Positions 16,572 to 24,527 are shown, counted from the stretch's first letter. The stretch: DNA of 44,385 nucleotides from Palsa-739 sp036512155 (GCA_036512155.1 DATCBD010000061.1:1-44385), one strand, 5' to 3'. Made by a program: numbers and translations. The notes: generated from the sequence alone by a model not told the origin.

Positions 16572-18443
16572 ATGGCAGTCGTGATCGCCTCCAATCTCCG
16601 AAAGGAGCTCGCCGGTTCGTTACTTTTCGACGGCGTCTCCTTCAGCGTCGAGCGGCGCGACCGCGTCGCGCTCTCCGGCCCGAACGGCGCCGGGAAGACG
16701 ACGCTGCTTCGCATCCTGGCCGGGGAGACCGAGAAGCACGGCGGTGAGCTCGCCTTCGAGAAGGGGACACGGGTGGCGCTGCACGACCAGCGCCCGCCGC
16801 TCGACCAGGACCTGACCGTCCGCGAGTACGTTCTCTCTGGGGCGCGCGACCTCGTCGCGCTCGAACGCGAGCTCGAGGATCTCGAGCAGGCGATGGCGAC
16901 CGGGACGCACGACCAGGTGACGTTGAACCGGTACGCGGAGGCGCAGGCGCGCCTCGAGCACGCGGGCGGGTACGGATGGCGCGACCGGGCGACGTCCGTC
17001 CTGCGCGGCCTCGGCTTCGCCGACGCCGATCTCGACCGGCAGCTGCGCACGTTCTCGGGCGGCGAGCTGACGCGCGCCTCCCTGGCCCGCGCGCTCGGCG
17101 GGGACCCCGATCTCCTGCTCCTCGACGAGCCGACCAACCACCTCGACGTCGCGAGCCTCGAATGGCTGGAGCGTGAGCTCCAGTCGCTCGACGCAGCCGT
17201 GATCCTCGTCGCCCACGACCGCTGGTTCCTCGAAGCCGTGACGACGGCGACGCTCGAGCTCACGGCCGGCCGCGCGACCTTCTTCCCCGGCCCGTGGCAC
17301 GTGTGGCGGCGCGAGAAAGCGGCGCGGGCATTGCATGCACAGAAGGAAGTCGCGCGCGCAACTGCGGACATCGCGCGGCTCGAGCGCTTCGTCGAGCGCT
17401 TCCGGTACAAGAAGGACAAGGCGAAGCAGGCGCAGGCGAAGCTCACGCACATCGGCCGGCTCCAGCAGGAACGCTCGGCCGCGGCGGACGAGGTCGCGCT
17501 GCTGAGCCGCCGGCAGCGCACGCTCGGCTTCGAGTTTCTCAAGCCGGTGCGCAGCGGACGGACGGTCGTCGAGGCGGACGGACTGGAGCTGCGCATCGGC
17601 GAGCGCGTGCTTCTGCGCCACGCAACGTTCGCGCTCGAGCGAGGCGAACACGTTGCGCTCGTGGGGCCGAACGGCTCCGGCAAGACAACGCTGCTCGAGG
17701 CGATCGTGAACGAACGAGGCATTCGGATCGGGCACGGCGTGAAGATCGGGTACTTCTCGCAGCAGGAGATGGAGCTCGACACGCGTGGGTCCGTGCTGCA
17801 GTGCGTGCAGACGATGACGGGCCTGTCGCGTCCCGACGCGCAGACGCTCCTCGGCCGGTTCCTCTTCTCCGGGTGGACGGAGCACGAGAAGGCGGTCACC
17901 GTTCTCTCGGGCGGCGAGCGCCGGCGCCTTGCCCTGGCCGTCACGGTTGCGTCGGGCGCGAACTTCCTCGTGCTCGACGAGCCGACGAACCATCTCGACC
18001 TGGACAGCCGTGAGGCGCTCGAGGCTGCTCTCGACGCGTTCCCCGGAACCGTGCTGCTCGTTTCGCACGACCGCGCACTCCTCGACGCGATCGCCGAGCG
18101 GACGCTCGCGATCGAGGACGGCGAGTTGCACGGCTACGACGGCGGCTGGGCGGAGATGCTCCGCCGGCGCGAGGAGCGGGCGGCCCGTCCCGTGGAGCCC
18201 GCACCGAAGGCGCCGAAACCTGCGAAACCGAAGCAAGCGCGAAAGCCGCGACCCAGTGAGCTCGAGCGGCTCGAGGCGGAGATCGCCACGCGCGAGGCTG
18301 ACGTGGCCGAGCTCGAACGAAAGCTGGCCACGGACTGGTCGGACGTCGACCTCCTCGCCGCGCACAAGCTCGCGCGCGATGGGCTCACGGCGCTACTCGA
18401 GCGGTGGGAGGCGCTTTTCGAAGCACAGACTGAGCGCGCGTGA
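16572..18443 (+). CDS. ABC-F family ATPase (Uup-like)
   Basis: The 623-residue protein has two ABC ATPase domains and no membrane segment, as in ABC-F proteins that act on ribosomes. Domain 1: Walker A GPNGAGKTT (36-44), signature FSGGELTRASLA, Walker B LLLLDEPTNHLD. Domain 2: GPNGSGKTT, LSGGERRRLALA and LVLDEPTNHLD. A charged inter-domain linker rich in Lys/Arg (ERFRYKKDKAKQAQAKL) matches the P-site tRNA-contacting arm. A basic, Pro/Lys-rich stretch and predicted coiled coil (SELERLEAEIATREADVAEL) follow, as in Uup. Translation or ribosome protection is the family role; whether this one gives antibiotic resistance cannot be told. Its last 51 bp overlap the convergent GNAT gene. Confidence 0.9.
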   Translation: MAVVIASNLRKELAGSLLFDGVSFSVERRDRVALSGPNGAGKTTLLRILAGETEKHGGELAFEKGTRVALHDQRPPLDQDLTVREYVLSGARDLVALERELEDLEQAMATGTHDQVTLNRYAEAQARLEHAGGYGWRDRATSVLRGLGFADADLDRQLRTFSGGELTRASLARALGGDPDLLLLDEPTNHLDVASLEWLERELQSLDAAVILVAHDRWFLEAVTTATLELTAGRATFFPGPWHVWRREKAARALHAQKEVARATADIARLERFVERFRYKKDKAKQAQAKLTHIGRLQQERSAAADEVALLSRRQRTLGFEFLKPVRSGRTVVEADGLELRIGERVLLRHATFALERGEHVALVGPNGSGKTTLLEAIVNERGIRIGHGVKIGYFSQQEMELDTRGSVLQCVQTMTGLSRPDAQTLLGRFLFSGWTEHEKAVTVLSGGERRRLALAVTVASGANFLVLDEPTNHLDLDSREALEAALDAFPGTVLLVSHDRALLDAIAERTLAIEDGELHGYDGGWAEMLRRREERAARPVEPAPKAPKPAKPKQARKPRPSELERLEAEIATREADVAELERKLATDWSDVDLLAAHKLARDGLTALLERWEALFEAQTERA

Positions 18444-18863
18444 GTCGTACGGCGGGTAGCACGGGATCCGCTCATAGCCCGACGACTCGTACAGGCCAAG
18501 CGCTTCCGGCTGGCGGTCACCCGTCTCGAGGACGAGGCAGCGGTAGCCCAGCCGACGCGCCTCTGCCTCGAGGTCGACGAGCACTCGCCGGCCGAGGCCA
18601 CGACCGCGCCGTTCCGGAACGACGTACATGCGCTTCAACTCCGCGCGCTCGTCGTCGAAGCGCGTGATCCCGCCGCACGCGACCGCAGCACCGTCGTCGC
18701 CGCGCACCACGAGAAAGACGCCGTCGGGCTCGAAGAACATTGCCGCGTCACGCGCCGGTCCGATGTCGGCCTCGCCGCTGTAGAGGGCGCGCATCTCCGC
18801 CTGCTGTGCATGCGCGAGCGCCTGCACGTCGGCGGAGTCGAACGGCTCAGGCCCAGAACGCAT
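18393..18863 (-). CDS. GNAT-family N-acetyltransferase
   Basis: The 156-residue GNAT enzyme has the acetyl-CoA-binding V-x-x-x-x-R-G-x-G-x-G/A motif in MYVVPERRGRGLGRRVL, followed by LGYRCLVLETGDRQPEALGLYESSGY and the usual end YDSRALSLCFEK. The substrate is unknown. ATG 18863 overlaps the SnoaL-like gene by 17 bp, making it the last gene of the leftward signalling operon; a TTG 18878 start is also possible. Its 3' end runs 51 bp into the convergent ABC-F gene, yet the conserved C-terminus is intact in that overlap. Confidence 0.86.
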   Translation of the reverse strand: MRSGPEPFDSADVQALAHAQQAEMRALYSGEADIGPARDAAMFFEPDGVFLVVRGDDGAAVACGGITRFDDERAELKRMYVVPERRGRGLGRRVLVDLEAEARRLGYRCLVLETGDRQPEALGLYESSGYERIPCYPPYDSRALSLCFEKRLPPLE

Positions 18864-19233
18864 CGAACGCCGAGTCAAGCGGTACTGCCGTGACCTCGGC
18901 CAGACGCCCGTCGGCGAAGCGAATGACGAGCGCCTGATCGACGTCGAGGTCGATCCCGTTGCGCGTGCCGGACGCGCGATAGACGGCGAGACCCCACTCG
19001 TCGTCGGCCACGACGGTGTGCAGACGACTGCGGTACGTCCCGTCCGTCTCCGTGCCCGTTCGGCGGAGGAACTCGACCACGTCGCGCGGGCCGTGGTACT
19101 CGCCGCTCATGATCGTGTCGCCCGGGACGCGCCAGACGACGTCGCGCGTGAACGCGGCGGCGATGACCTTGGGATCGCGGCCGAACGCATCGAACAACCT
19201 CCGCGTGAGCGCAGCATTCGCGTGCTCGCTCAA
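18847..19233 (-). CDS. SnoaL-like / nuclear transport factor 2 family protein
   Basis: The 128-residue alpha+beta barrel protein has the pattern of SnoaL-like ketosteroid-isomerase-related proteins: an N-terminal helix (ALTRRLFDAFGRDPKVIAAAF), then VVWRVPGDTIMSGEYHGPRD, and a C-terminal sheet ending VIRFADGRLAEVTAVPLD. It is probably a small ligand-binding domain or an enzyme of unknown substrate. The TTG at 19233 overlaps the response-regulator stop by four bases (TTGA), so it is translated with the regulator. Confidence 0.78.
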   Translation of the reverse strand: MSEHANAALTRRLFDAFGRDPKVIAAAFTRDVVWRVPGDTIMSGEYHGPRDVVEFLRRTGTETDGTYRSRLHTVVADDEWGLAVYRASGTRNGIDLDVDQALVIRFADGRLAEVTAVPLDSAFDAFWA

Positions 19234-19802
19234 CTCTCGGCTCCGAGCGTCGCCACGACGGCTTCCGCGATCACCTTCAAGGGCCGCCCCGACACCTGGC
19301 TCGCCTTGCGCAGCCGGGCGAACGCGTCCTGCTCGGAGAGATGCTCCTTCTCCATGAGAAGGCCCTTTGCCCGCTCGATCACCTTGCGCGAGGCGAGCGC
19401 CTCGGCGAGCGACTCCGCTTCCTCCCGCACCGCTTGCAGCTCGTCGTGGCGGGCGCGCGCCGCCGCGATCGCCGGCAGGAGGTCCTGCTCGCGGAACGGC
19501 TTCACGAGATAGCCGAACACCCCCGCCTCGACGGCGCGGGACACGAGCTCCTCCTGGCCGTAGGCGGTGAGCATGACGATGGGGATCGGGCGCTCCTCCA
19601 GGATCCGGCGCGCGGCCTCGATCCCGTCCACGTTCGGCATCTTCACGTCCATGATCGCGAGATCGGGCTCCTCGGATCGCGCGAGCGCGACCGCCTCCTC
19701 GCCGTCGCGCGCCTCGGCGCACACCTCGAAGCCGGCGCGAACGAGCATCTCCTTGAGGTCGAGACGAATAATCGTCTCGTCCTCGGCAACGAGGATCCTC
19801 AT
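19230..19802 (-). CDS. Response regulator with ANTAR RNA-binding domain (PdtaR-like)
   Basis: The 190-residue regulator has a receiver domain (about 1-120) with the acidic pair in AEDETIIRLDL, phospho-acceptor Asp in LAIMDVKMPNVDG, Thr in VMLTAYGQ and Lys in YLVKPF. A helical linker leads to an ANTAR domain (about 130-190: VIERAKGLLMEKEHLSEQDA). ANTAR proteins bind paired RNA hairpins and relieve transcription termination. With the HisKA_2 kinase in the same operon it matches the mycobacterial PdtaS/PdtaR pair. ATG 19802 overlaps the DUF6886 stop by four bases (ATGA). Confidence 0.93.
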   Translation of the reverse strand: MRILVAEDETIIRLDLKEMLVRAGFEVCAEARDGEEAVALARSEEPDLAIMDVKMPNVDGIEAARRILEERPIPIVMLTAYGQEELVSRAVEAGVFGYLVKPFREQDLLPAIAAARARHDELQAVREEAESLAEALASRKVIERAKGLLMEKEHLSEQDAFARLRKASQVSGRPLKVIAEAVVATLGAES

Positions 19803-20353
19803 GCGGCCATCGTCGCATTGCGAAGCCGGATGCCGCTGAAGTCGAGTGTCGACGCGATCACGCGTTGCCACAGTGCCGCCAGGTCGTCGTCGACCGTGAG
19901 CTCGATGTCCGCTTTCGCGTGCCGGTCGACGAGATCGCCGAGCTCGACGAGCTCGAGCGGCTCGACGCCGGAGCGCGAGACCCAGAATCGGTCCCAGCGC
20001 TCGAACCTCGGCTCGCGCAGCCGGTAGGCGAGGACTCGGATCGTTCGCATCGGCTCGAGCCACGCGGGCTCCACGACGTGTACGCGCCGGGTGCGATCGC
20101 CGGCAAGGAACGTCTCGACGTCTTGGTCGGTCGTGCCCGAATTGGCCCAGAAGGTCGCGCGGGGGCACTCGCGCGGGAACCAGTAGAGCGGCAGGTGACG
20201 CGTGTCGACCGCCCACACGAGCGGCTCGTCGAGGGAATGGCCCGGACGGTGGTGCGGCTCGAAGCGTGCGATCGCAGCGTCCTCGCTCACGTGCCAGAGC
20301 GCGTGCGCCCCTTCGCCCCGATACGGCGGCGCCGGCTCGATCACGCGAGACAT
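19799..20353 (-). CDS. DUF6886 family protein
   Basis: The 184-residue protein has a pattern I associate with DUF6886: ALWHVSEDAAIARFEPH near the N-terminus, PLVWAVDTRHLPLYWFPRECPRATFWA in the middle and a C-terminal half with VEPAWLEPM and EPLELVELGDL. The family has no established function to my knowledge. Its N-terminal layout (short strand, H, VSE) recalls ADP-ribosyl/ART-like or PUA-like folds, but that is a guess. It lies between NUDIX and the ANTAR regulator. A 106-bp gap precedes it, so it may also have its own promoter. Confidence 0.7.
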   Translation of the reverse strand: MSRVIEPAPPYRGEGAHALWHVSEDAAIARFEPHHRPGHSLDEPLVWAVDTRHLPLYWFPRECPRATFWANSGTTDQDVETFLAGDRTRRVHVVEPAWLEPMRTIRVLAYRLREPRFERWDRFWVSRSGVEPLELVELGDLVDRHAKADIELTVDDDLAALWQRVIASTLDFSGIRLRNATMAA

Positions 20354-20459
20354 TCGCCACCAAGCTGGGACGGACAGGTGACGGTTCCTCTCGTAGCCTG
20401 ACGGCTGGTGGGGTGGGAGAGGGAGCACCCACTTCGCGCGCGTGTACCTAGGAGCGTTG

Positions 20460-20831
20460 TCACGCGGCAAAGCCTCGCAGCACGGCGGCCGGCTCCGGCC
20501 AGTGCATGAGATCGGCCGCATCGGCCGCGCTGCACCACCGGTAGTCGTCGTGCTCCCAGTCGAGCTCGGGCTCCCACTCATCCGGTGCGTCGACGAGGAA
20601 GCATTCGACCGTGATGCCGCCGTAGTCGAACGTGCTCCCGAGCGGCTGCGGCTCCGCGGCCAGGCCCGTCTCCTCGCGGAGCTCGCGGACTGCCGCGGCC
20701 GCGTACGTCTCGCCCTCCTCGACGCCGCCGGCGACGCTGTGCCAGTACGCGTCGTTCTCCGGCGAGCGATGCAGCGCGAGGAACTCGTCGCCCCGGCGAA
20801 CGAAGATGAGCACCTCCTGCGTCCTCGTCAT
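20460..20831 (-). CDS. NUDIX hydrolase
   Basis: The 123-residue NUDIX protein contains a full Nudix box, GGVEEGETYAAAAVRELREE continuing TGL (about 35-57), with all metal-binding glutamates. The preceding YWHSVAGGVEEGE resembles NudB-like dihydroneopterin or dATP pyrophosphohydrolases, so a nucleotide or cofactor diphosphate substrate is likely. ATG 20831 overlaps the histidine kinase stop (ATGA), so it is translated directly after the sensor. Confidence 0.9.
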   Translation of the reverse strand: MTRTQEVLIFVRRGDEFLALHRSPENDAYWHSVAGGVEEGETYAAAAVRELREETGLAAEPQPLGSTFDYGGITVECFLVDAPDEWEPELDWEHDDYRWCSAADAADLMHWPEPAAVLRGFAA

Positions 20832-22234
20832 CCCGGGAACACGACCTCCGCGCGTGTCCCGCCGTCGCTGCGCAGGTCGAACGTGCCCCGGAGCTCGTCG
20901 CTGACGAGCGCGCGCACGATCGACAAGCCCGTGCCGGCACCGCGCTCGCCCGGGCCGGAGCCTTCGTCGGAGATGGCGAGCACGACCTCGCCGTCACGGT
21001 GAGCCAGCTCGATGCGAACGTCGCCGGCGCCGTGCTCGAGCGCGTTCTGAAGCAGCTCGCTGAAGACGAGCGCGAGCGCGGTTGCCCGCTGGCCGGCGAG
21101 GGACACGGCTTCGAGGCTCGCCGAAACGTCCCGGCCGCCCGCGAGACCCTGCACGAGCATGGCGCGCAGGCGGTCGATGAGATCAGCGAGCTCGACATCC
21201 TCGTCGCGCTGCTCGGTGAGCACCTCGTGCACCGCCGCGATCGCGAGGATGCGGTTGACGGAATGCTCCAGCGCCTCGCGCGGGTCGACGCCCTCGGCCC
21301 GTGACTGCAGGCGCAGGAGCGACGCGACGGTCTGCAGATTGTTCTTCACGCGGTGATGGATCTCTTGCGCGAGAACTCCGCGCATGACCGCCCGGCCGTG
21401 CTCGAGCGCCACGGCCGCGTGGTGCGCAATCGCTTCGAGCAGCGCGCGGTCGTCGTCGGAGAACGGCGTATCACGGTCGGCGACGAGCTCGCCGATCTGG
21501 CGGCTGCGCCAGCGCAGCGGGGTTCGTAGCGCATGGGTGCCGGCGCGGCCCTCCGGCCACGCGATGCGTCCGTCCTCGAGAACGAGCGCGGCGCCGGTCG
21601 CCGAAACTGCATCCATCGTCGTTTTGACGATCGCCTCGAGCGACTCCTCGAGATAGAGCGACTCGGACACGGCCTCGGAGATCCGCGCGAGCGCCTCCAG
21701 CTCCGCGACGCGGCGCTGCATCTGCGCGTACAACTGTGCGTGCACGATCGTCTGCGCGACCTGATCGGCGATCGCCTCGACCAGCCCGATCTCGGATGCG
21801 TCGTACTCGCGTGCGGCGCGCGTCCGGACGTTGAGCGCGCCGGCGAGCTTCTCGCCGTGGACGAGGATCGGGACGGCGAGGATCGACTCGTACTGCGACT
21901 CAGGCAGGTTGGGAAACAGCTTGAAGCGCGGATCGAGATGCGCCTGCGCAGGAATCATGACCGGCGCGCGCTCGGCGGCGGCGCTCCCGGTGATCCCTTC
22001 GCCGGGCCGCAGCCGCGGACGACGGGTCATATCCTCGACACTCGTCCCGTAGGTCGCCCGGAGGATGAGCTCGTCGCTGCGGTCGTCGTAGAGGTAGACG
22101 AAGCAGGCGTCCGCGTGCAGCGCCTCCGCGACGCGGGTGGCGATGAGGTGGAGGACCTCCTCGAGGTCGAGCGTCGAGTTGACCGCCGCCGTCGTCTCGG
22201 TCAGCAGGCGCAGGTGCCGCTCGGTCGCCTCCAC
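20828..22234 (-). CDS. HisKA_2-type sensor histidine kinase with two GAF domains (PdtaS-like)
   Basis: The 468-residue soluble kinase has GAF domains at about 1-165 and 180-280, with no membrane segment. A HisKA_2 dimerisation domain follows with EIHHRVKNNLQTVASLLRLQ split across about 291-310 (His293-His294-Arg295; the His before RVKNN is the likely phospho-acceptor). The HATPase_c_2 domain has FSELLQNALEHGAG (N box), AISDEGSGPG and GTGLSIVRALV (G boxes). It would phosphorylate the ANTAR regulator encoded four genes downstream. GTG 22234 opens the operon. The ligand sensed by the GAF domains is unknown. Confidence 0.93.
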   Translation of the reverse strand: MEATERHLRLLTETTAAVNSTLDLEEVLHLIATRVAEALHADACFVYLYDDRSDELILRATYGTSVEDMTRRPRLRPGEGITGSAAAERAPVMIPAQAHLDPRFKLFPNLPESQYESILAVPILVHGEKLAGALNVRTRAAREYDASEIGLVEAIADQVAQTIVHAQLYAQMQRRVAELEALARISEAVSESLYLEESLEAIVKTTMDAVSATGAALVLEDGRIAWPEGRAGTHALRTPLRWRSRQIGELVADRDTPFSDDDRALLEAIAHHAAVALEHGRAVMRGVLAQEIHHRVKNNLQTVASLLRLQSRAEGVDPREALEHSVNRILAIAAVHEVLTEQRDEDVELADLIDRLRAMLVQGLAGGRDVSASLEAVSLAGQRATALALVFSELLQNALEHGAGDVRIELAHRDGEVVLAISDEGSGPGERGAGTGLSIVRALVSDELRGTFDLRSDGGTRAEVVFPG

Positions 22235-22260
22235 GCCAGGAATCGTATGGGGCAGCTACG

Positions 22261-22458
22261 GTGTGGTCAGTGGCCGCTGTTCAGCTCAAATGCGAGATCG
22301 ACGGATGCACGGAGACATGGAGCGTGGCGTCGCCCGCAAAGATGAAGGCGTCCATGGCCGAGCACCGCAAGCAGTTCCATCCCGGCTGGGTGCAGCCGGC
22401 GCCGAAGCCGATGTCGCCGTACCGGCTCGATTACTCGCGCCGCGCCCGCAGTTTCTAG
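22261..22458 (+). CDS. Small Cys2His2-like protein (about 65 aa)
   Basis: A 65-residue frame with codon use typical of the window. It holds LKCEIDGCTETW and, 18 residues after the second Cys, EHRKQFHPGW, giving C-x4-C-x18-H-x4-H, a possible zinc-binding finger of unusual spacing. The C-terminus is basic and Pro-rich (QPAPKPMSPYRLDYSRRAR). GTG 22261 or 22270 could be the start. It begins 26 bp from the divergent kinase start. I do not recognise a family. It could be a small DNA/RNA-binding protein. Confidence 0.55.
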   Translation: MWSVAAVQLKCEIDGCTETWSVASPAKMKASMAEHRKQFHPGWVQPAPKPMSPYRLDYSRRARSF

Positions 22459-22553
22459 CGCCGGCAGGTTGCAGGACCTGAGCCGGGGGCCGCGAATTTG
22501 GCGTCGATGCCGAATCGTCCCGACCCAGCCATAACAAACCTTTTACTCCGACC

Positions 22554-22571
22554 CTGCAAAAAACCTTGCAG
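22554..22571. repeat. Short inverted repeat upstream of the PRC-barrel gene
   Basis: CTGCAA (22554-22559) and TTGCAG (22566-22571) pair perfectly around AAAACC. It lies in a comparatively A+T-rich stretch (about 22525-22592) just before the PRC-barrel ATG, so it may be an operator or part of the promoter. No clear -35/-10 pair is visible. Confidence 0.35.
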
Positions 22572-22592
22572 AGCGGGCATACCTTCATCCAT

Positions 22593-22847
22593 ATGAGCGC
22601 CCTCGCCATCGACCTCCGCCGCACCGCCGGCTACATCGTGTCCGACCGGCACGGACGCCTGGTGGGCAAGGTCGAGTGCCCGATGTACGGCACGGCGCCG
22701 GACGTTCCGGATGCACTCTCGGTCAAGGCCGGCCTCTTCTCCCGCCGCCGCCGCCTCGTTCCGGCCGACATGATCGGCCAGATCGACGGCTCGAGCGGCG
22801 TGATCGAGCTCCGCGTCGACCGCGACGCGATCCGCAGTTTCCTTTAG
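22593..22847 (+). CDS. PRC-barrel domain protein
   Basis: The 84-residue protein consists almost wholly of a PRC-barrel-like domain: AGYIVSDRHGRLVGKVECPMY, then a variable loop, LVPADMIGQIDGSSGVIELRVD. PRC barrels occur in RimM and photosynthetic reaction centre H subunits, and alone in many actinobacterial proteins of unknown role. ATG 22593 is chosen over an in-frame upstream ATG because the domain starts there and the upstream codons hold the inverted repeat. Confidence 0.75.
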   Translation: MSALAIDLRRTAGYIVSDRHGRLVGKVECPMYGTAPDVPDALSVKAGLFSRRRRLVPADMIGQIDGSSGVIELRVDRDAIRSFL

Positions 22848-22875
22848 ACCCCGCGGAATCCCCTCTTAACGACCA

Positions 22876-22896
22876 CGAGGTGCCATAAGCACCTCG
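22876..22896. terminator. Hairpin downstream of the PRC-barrel gene
   Basis: CGAGGTGC (22876-22883) pairs with GCACCTCG (22889-22896) around CATAA. It lies 29 bp after the PRC-barrel stop and before the convergent glnA end. There is no U-tract, so it would be a weak or Rho-assisted terminator if it is one. Confidence 0.45.
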
Positions 22897-22912
22897 CAGT
22901 CGGCCGTCAGTT

Positions 22913-22937
22913 GGCTCGTCTCCGCAGAGGGCGAGCC
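22913..22937. terminator. Hairpin downstream of glnA
   Basis: GGCTCG (22913-22918) and CGAGCC (22932-22937) pair, with an inner CTC/GAG step and CGCA loop. It is 31 bp after the glnA stop on the minus strand. No U-run follows. Together with the neighbouring hairpin it could end both convergent transcripts. Confidence 0.4.
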
Positions 22938-22968
22938 GGGGACGATTGTTGCAGATCCGGCAAACCTC

Positions 22969-24321
22969 CTAGAGAACAGCCAGATACTTCTTCATCTCCC
23001 ATTCGGTGAGCTGGACGCGGTACTCGTCCCACTCCTTCCGCTTCAGCTCGATGTAGCGGTCGAAGATGTGCGGGCCGAGCGCCTTGCGCGCGAGCTCGGA
23101 GCGTGAGAGCTCGTCGATGGCCTCGCCCAGCGTCTCGGGCAGGGAGACGATCCCGCGCTCGCGGCGCTGCTCGGGCGTGAGGTGGTAGAGGTTCGTCTCC
23201 ATCGGATCGGGCAGCTCGTAGCCCTTCTCGATCCCGTCCAGGCCGGCGTGCAGGAGGCACGCGAAGGTGAGGTACGGGTTGCAGGCCGGATCCGGGCAGC
23301 GCAGCTCCGCGCGGGTCGCCTGCTCTGAGCCCGGCTTGTACAGCGGGATGCGGATGAGCGCCGAACGGTTCCGCTGCGACCAGGCGACGTACACAGGGGC
23401 CTCGAAGCCGGGCACGAGGCGCTTGTACGAGTTGACCCACTGAGCGAAGACAGCCGCGATCTCGCGCGCGTGGCGGAGCTGGCCCGCGATGAACTGCTTG
23501 CCGACGTCCGACAGGTGCCACTTGTCGTCACCGTCGAAGAACTGGTTGCGGCCGTCGGTGAAGAGCGACTGATGCGTGTGCATGCCCGAGCCGTTCTCGC
23601 CGAACAGCGGCTTCGGCATGAAGGTCGCGTGGTAGCCGTGCTGCTTTGCGACCTCCTTCACCACGAGCCGATAGGTGAGCATGTAGTCCGCCATGTCGAG
23701 CGCGTTCGCGAAGCGGATGTCGATCTCGTGCTGCGAAGGCCCGACCTCGTGGTGGTGGTACTCGACCGGGATCCCCATCTTCTCGAGCGCACGGATCGTG
23801 TCGCGCCGAACCGACGTTGCCGCGTCCATCGTCGTCTGGGCGAAATACCCGCCCTCGTCGAGGGTCTCCGTGCCCTTCTCGTCCTTGAAGAGGAAGTACT
23901 CGGCCTCGGGGCCGACGTTGAACGTGTCGAAGCCCATCGAACGCATCCGGTCGAGCGCCAGCCGAAGCACGTGGCGCGGGTCGCCGTCGTAGCGCTTCCC
24001 GTCCGGCGTGACGATGTCGCAGATCATCCTTCCGGCCCGCCCGTCGGGCAGGACCCGGAACGTCTCGGGGTCGGGAATCGCGACCATGTCCGACTCCTCG
24101 ATGGCGTTGAAGCCGGTGATCGACGAGCCGTCGAAGCCCATGCCGTCGTCGAGCGCGCCTTCGACTTCGCCGACGGTGATCGAGAAGCTCTTCAGGTGCC
24201 CCTCGAGATCGGTGAACCAGAGGAGCATGTCCTCCACGCCGGCCTTCTTGATCTCCGCGAGGACGCGCTTCCGCGCCTCAGGGTCGGACGTCGCCCGATT
24301 CTCGCTCTCGACCTGCGCCAT
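22969..24321 (-). CDS. glnA: Glutamine synthetase type I
   Basis: The 450-residue GSI makes glutamine from glutamate, ammonia and ATP. Seen: GMGFDGSSITGF, FNVGPEAEYFLF, HHEVGPSQHEIDIRF (metal-site Glu/His), MPKPLFGENGSGMHTHQS (ATP/Glu site), RNRSALIRIP. The segment at the place of the adenylylation Tyr loop reads TNLYHLTPEQRRERGI, which resembles the non-adenylylated GSI-alpha class more than the E. coli type (inference). ATG 24321 has an excellent Shine-Dalgarno (GGAGGAG). Upstream lie a TAGACT -10-like box and a 164-nt hairpin. Confidence 0.95.
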   Translation of the reverse strand: MAQVESENRATSDPEARKRVLAEIKKAGVEDMLLWFTDLEGHLKSFSITVGEVEGALDDGMGFDGSSITGFNAIEESDMVAIPDPETFRVLPDGRAGRMICDIVTPDGKRYDGDPRHVLRLALDRMRSMGFDTFNVGPEAEYFLFKDEKGTETLDEGGYFAQTTMDAATSVRRDTIRALEKMGIPVEYHHHEVGPSQHEIDIRFANALDMADYMLTYRLVVKEVAKQHGYHATFMPKPLFGENGSGMHTHQSLFTDGRNQFFDGDDKWHLSDVGKQFIAGQLRHAREIAAVFAQWVNSYKRLVPGFEAPVYVAWSQRNRSALIRIPLYKPGSEQATRAELRCPDPACNPYLTFACLLHAGLDGIEKGYELPDPMETNLYHLTPEQRRERGIVSLPETLGEAIDELSRSELARKALGPHIFDRYIELKRKEWDEYRVQLTEWEMKKYLAVL

Positions 24322-24353
24322 CGGTTCTCCTCCTCGCTCGCTCGACGAGAAGG

Positions 24354-24359
24354 AGTCTA
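24354..24359 (-). promoter_or_regulatory. Candidate -10 box of glnA
   Basis: On the minus strand the hexamer TAGACT lies about 33 bases before the glnA start codon, giving a leader of about 26 nt that contains the GGAGGAG ribosome site. The same hexamer precedes the STAS gene and sufC. No convincing -35 is seen; that position falls inside the foot of the long hairpin. Confidence 0.4.
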
Positions 24360-24363
24360 TGTT

Positions 24364-24527
24364 GGAGGGCTCGGCGGGGCAGTGGCTGTGTCGCAGATGG
24401 TGCGCTGGATCGGCGCGCTGCTGCGTCCTCGGTTGCGTCCGTAGTGGAACTACGAACGCGCCCTGCGTCCTTGCATCGCATCCGCCCAGCGCATCCCTGC
24501 GACGAGCGCAGCCCCATCGAGCCCTCC
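24364..24527. repeat. 164-nt long imperfect hairpin between rmlB-like gene and glnA
   Basis: The whole spacer is one symmetrical inverted repeat centred at about 24446. Perfect blocks pair in register: 24364-24373 with 24518-24527 (10 bp), 24376-24380 with 24511-24515, 24391-24396 with 24497-24502, 24401-24408 with 24486-24493, and the apex CGTAGT (24440-24445) with ACTACG (24449-24454) around three bases. Internal mismatches leave both arms nearly equal in length. It starts two bases after the rmlB-like stop. It may be a terminator, a structured leader or a non-coding RNA; no U-run follows on either strand. Confidence 0.75.

Noticed and set aside
22554..22571. ANTAR-target RNA for the nearby ANTAR regulator
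   Set aside because: The loop is six bases but lacks G at position four and there is no second paired hairpin close by.
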